Source: Ignatzschineria sp.
GTDB lineage: Bacteria > Pseudomonadota > Gammaproteobacteria > Cardiobacteriales > Wohlfahrtiimonadaceae
DNA: 64,000 nt
Direction: 5' to 3'
Assembly: GCA_030150405.1 (NCBI GenBank)
Contig: JASLFU010000006.1
Location: 16,794 to 80,793, forward strand
Numbering within the stretch: position 1 is the first letter of the stretch; every line of letters starts with the position of its first letter. A program made the position numbers and the translations under genes. Of this stretch, positions 61,910 to 64,000 are shown piece after piece. A model generated the notes under the pieces. The model was not told the DNA's origin and did not search any database. It saw only the letters and a list, made by a program, of their open reading frames with translations.

Positions 61910-63247
61910 GTGAATCGTCTTCAGCTTCTCTTAATTAGGCTCTTTGCGAGCTATGTTCTCCCTACTGTGATCGCTATGTTTATTAGCGGAACATATCAGA
62001 TTGTAGATGGTTTCTTTATTGGCCATTTTGTGGGCGTAGATGGTTTAGCCGCAGTGAATATCGGTTGGGCCTATATTACGATTCTCTTGGGCTTTGGGTT
62101 TTTAACAGGGGTTGGGGTGGGAAGTCTCTACTCCATTGCAAAAGGGGAAGAGAATGAGGAGCGTGCCCTGCAGATTTTAGGGCAATCGGGATTTTTACTT
62201 CTGGCGCCAGGGCTCTTAATCGGAATTTTTCTCTACTTTAGCGCCCCATGGCTTGTGGAGATTTTAGGGGCTGATGCTAATACAAATCGCATGGCGGTGC
62301 AGTTTGTACGTGCTTTTGCCTTTGCTGCTCCTTTTGTAATTGGCAGTTTATCGATGCCTTTTGTGGTGCGCAATGTGGGTTCACCTCTGCGCTCAACCCT
62401 CTATATGGCGATCGGCGTTAGCTTTAATATAGTCTTCTCTTATATCTATATTGTGCAGCTTGAGCTGGGGATTTTAGGGGCAGCCTTTGCCAGTATTACA
62501 GGGGAGATGGTTGCGATGATTTTAGGCGCTCACTATCTTCTTCGCAAAAGTGGCGAGCCACTTAAACTTCGTCATTTTATCCCCCGCTTTCGGTTGATTG
62601 GGGCGATTTTGTTAAATGGTAGCGCTGCCTTTTTTACCTTTATCTATGTCGGTTTTATTATGACGCTCCATCATCGGCAATTGGTGGTCTATGGGGGAAC
62701 GGTGGCCGTTTCTGCTTATACGATAGCGGGATATTTGTTAACCATCTACTACTTCGCAGTGGAAGGGGTTGCCAATGGAGCGCAGCCCTTAATTAGCCGT
62801 TTTTATGGGGAAGAGCGTGCAAGATCGACCCGCTTTATTATCCGCTTAATGTTGATTGTAGGTTTAGGCTTAGGGGGCGTTATCACTGCATTATTGTTGA
62901 TCTTCCCTGGATTTTTTACGAGCTGGTTTACAGATGATCCTATTTTAAAAGCTGCAACGGTTCATGCCCTTCGCTTACATCTTGCCCTTCTTTTTTTAGA
63001 GGGATTATTTGTGATTACGGCTATTTTCTTCCAAGCGATTGGTGAGGGGCAGAAAGCGCTCTGGATCTCACTTGGAAATCTCTTTATCCAAGTGCCTTTC
63101 CTCTTTATCTTACCTAAGTTTTTTGGTTTAAATGGGGTTTGGATTACAGCCCCCATCGCCGCGTTGGTTCTGGCGATCCCCATCTCTATCATCTTTTATC
63201 GACGCTACCAAAAGATCACCGACGAAGAGTTTTTAGAGCTTAAATAA
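61910..63247 (+). CDS. MATE-family efflux protein, MepA-like
   Basis: 445 aa, 12 helices: LPTVIAMFISGTYQIVDGFFIGHFVGVDGLAAVNI in part matches the MepA/DinF-like branch; GVGVGSLYSIAKGEE continues it. Starts at GTG with GAGG 5 nt before. Drug or metabolite export with Na+ or H+ by family; substrate unknown. Second MATE in the window, distant from the one near groESL and of another subgroup. Confidence 0.9.
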   Translation: MNRLQLLLIRLFASYVLPTVIAMFISGTYQIVDGFFIGHFVGVDGLAAVNIGWAYITILLGFGFLTGVGVGSLYSIAKGEENEERALQILGQSGFLLLAPGLLIGIFLYFSAPWLVEILGADANTNRMAVQFVRAFAFAAPFVIGSLSMPFVVRNVGSPLRSTLYMAIGVSFNIVFSYIYIVQLELGILGAAFASITGEMVAMILGAHYLLRKSGEPLKLRHFIPRFRLIGAILLNGSAAFFTFIYVGFIMTLHHRQLVVYGGTVAVSAYTIAGYLLTIYYFAVEGVANGAQPLISRFYGEERARSTRFIIRLMLIVGLGLGGVITALLLIFPGFFTSWFTDDPILKAATVHALRLHLALLFLEGLFVITAIFFQAIGEGQKALWISLGNLFIQVPFLFILPKFFGLNGVWITAPIAALVLAIPISIIFYRRYQKITDEEFLELK

Positions 63248-63388
63248 GGTCTAATCGTCGAACAATTTTTAGCGCAAAGGACTATGTAGTTTCATATGTA
63301 GTTTTAGTGATCTTTAGAAAAAAGCGCATAGAAAGGGGCCACTTAATTTAAAAATAAGCGGTTGCCTAGGTTGATTTTTCCCTTTAAA

Positions 63389-63406
63389 AGATACAGATCT
63401 GTATCT
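63389..63406. promoter_or_regulatory. 18-bp perfect palindrome in the feo upstream region
   Basis: AGATACAGA and TCTGTATCT form a perfect palindrome. No T-run follows, so it is not a terminator. It lies between the MATE gene and the FNR box within the 411-bp gene-free stretch 63248-63658. Looks like an operator; binding protein unknown. Confidence 0.5.
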
Positions 63407-63486
63407 GATTTGGTAGATAGAGTTTCTCGTTTCGAGCTAAACATCGGCTTTTTCAGAATATTGAATATATTTTGATCATTTTGAGT

Positions 63487-63500
63487 TTGATATAAATCAA
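63487..63500 (+). promoter_or_regulatory. Perfect FNR box upstream of feoAB
   Basis: TTGAT-ATAA-ATCAA is the exact FNR consensus. A possible -35/-10 (TTGTTC at 63520, 16 bp, TACATA at 63542) would put its centre near -60, a class I activating position. Feo imports ferrous iron, which is abundant without oxygen, and E. coli feo is FNR-activated; an intact fnr gene is in this window. Confidence 0.75.
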
Positions 63501-63658
63501 GCCGAGCATAGGCAGTTGCTTGTTCCTCATCCATTTTAAGCTACATAAACGCTACAAAGCTTCTTGGGTTTAATTTGCCAATCTTTGAAAAGGCGCTAAT
63601 ATAGCCGGGAATCAAACAATATGTATAAGCTTTCCGGCAGGAGAGTTTTAAAAGAGAG

Positions 63659-63928
63659 ATGAGTAAACATATGAGTAGTGAAAAACGATTATCGGAGCTA
63701 AAGGATCACGAGGTGGGGAGAATTCTCCATATCGGTTCTGATGTGGTGTCAGAAGAGCGCCGAAGGTTGCTCGATCTAGGGTTTATCCCAGGCGCCTTGA
63801 TTGAGGTGGAGAATCGCAGCCCCTCGGGGAACCCTGTAGCGTATCGCATTAAAGGTGCAGTTATTGCTCTGCGAACGCAGCAGACCGATCAGATCTATAT
63901 CACAACGGAGGGGCAGGATCGTTTATGA
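63659..63928 (+). CDS. feoA: Ferrous iron transport protein FeoA
   Basis: 89 aa small SH3-like cytoplasmic partner of FeoB. Core LSELKDHEVGRILHI, RRLLDLGFIPGALIEV, GNPVAYRIKGAVIALR matches FeoA. An ATG 12 bp downstream could be the start. Its TGA overlaps the next ATG (ATGA), so feoA and the next gene are coupled. Confidence 0.92.
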   Translation: MSKHMSSEKRLSELKDHEVGRILHIGSDVVSEERRRLLDLGFIPGALIEVENRSPSGNPVAYRIKGAVIALRTQQTDQIYITTEGQDRL

Positions 63929-64000
63929 GTAACTGTTCAACATGCCATTTAGCGCATAAAGATCTCAAAAGCCTTAAAAAGCTTGGAGAGGGGGATGGTA
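63925..64000 (+). CDS. feoB: Probable FeoB N-terminus (cut by window end)
   Basis: 25 codons are visible, reading MSNCSTCHLAHKDLKS then LKKLGEGDG. The 4-bp overlap with feoA makes FeoB, the ferrous-iron permease with a GTPase domain, the expected product. The G1 motif of FeoB is not yet reached, so the call rests mainly on position. CxxCH near the start is unusual for E. coli-type FeoB. Confidence 0.65.
   Translation, partial: MSNCSTCHLAHKDLKSLKKLGEGDG

Noticed and set aside
63343..63534. 63-codon minus-strand frame before feoA
   Set aside because: No ribosome site, no recognisable motif, and it overlaps the palindrome and the FNR box, which fit regulatory DNA.

Overview
This window reads as a contiguous piece of the chromosome of a gammaproteobacterium with moderate-to-low G+C. 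That assignment rests on gene arrangements typical of the class: initiator tRNA-rimP-nusA, dusB-fis, yibN-grxC-secB, ppiB-lpxH, lptM-lysA and surA-rsmA. LPS and Lol genes, an FNR with all four cluster cysteines and a sigma-32 type groESL promoter agree with it. The exact taxon cannot be read from the sequence. A Cardiobacteriales-like organism (for example Ignatzschineria or a relative) is my guess, not a demonstration. I see no insertion sequences, prophage, integrase, CRISPR array, toxin-antitoxin module or secondary-metabolite cluster. Most of the window is dense, ordinary housekeeping sequence with transporters between the blocks.

Layout. Bases 1-1.9 kb hold nusA (cut by the window edge), rimP and initiator tRNA on the minus strand. 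From 2.2 to 7.8 kb come an SMR transporter pair, fnr, an aromatic amino acid permease, and tmcA between tRNA-Lys and tRNA-Thr. From 8 to 16.4 kb are sdhE, prmA, dusB-fis, efpL, an envelope/folding group (YgiW-like, periplasmic cyclophilin, NlpE-like lipoprotein, PpiB, LpxH) and yibN-grxC-secB. From 16.5 to 20 kb is a minus-strand TRAP-TAXI uptake operon with overlapping genes. From 20.2 to 30.7 kb are holA, scpB, a one-permease Lol system, a DedA protein, rho, rpmE2, pyrD, gltA and eno. From 30.8 to 37.5 kb is an Rrf2-regulated sufBCDS operon followed by a FAD-dependent reductase. From 37.6 to 49.6 kb are 5-FTHF cyclo-ligase, a YccS-like protein, a PACE efflux protein, groESL, a MATE protein, rppH, an MFS symporter, queA and lptM-lysA. 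From 49.8 to 60 kb are gyrA, ssb, a SPOR protein, argS, proQ, surA, rsmA and ppx. From 60.1 to 64 kb are a HAD protein, ferritin, a second MATE protein and the start of feoAB.

Functional links. Iron and Fe-S handling recurs: sufBCDS with its Rrf2 regulator, ferritin, feoAB behind a perfect FNR-box sequence, and fnr itself about 60 kb away. Envelope biogenesis recurs too: SurA, LptM, LpxH, Lol, SecB and an NlpE-like lipoprotein. Several putative efflux proteins (SMR pair, PACE, two MATE) are spread through the window.

The most consequential observation is in GyrA. The residues at E. coli positions 83 and 87 are Phe and Ala instead of Ser and Asp, the two classic quinolone-resistance positions. 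Others worth a look are an SMR partner lacking the essential membrane Glu, a 48-codon LptM gene, a near-perfect 28-bp palindrome inside the suf promoter, two unexplained perfect palindromes, and a likely FeoB that begins with a Cys-rich segment. I did not find a convincing wholly new biological system.
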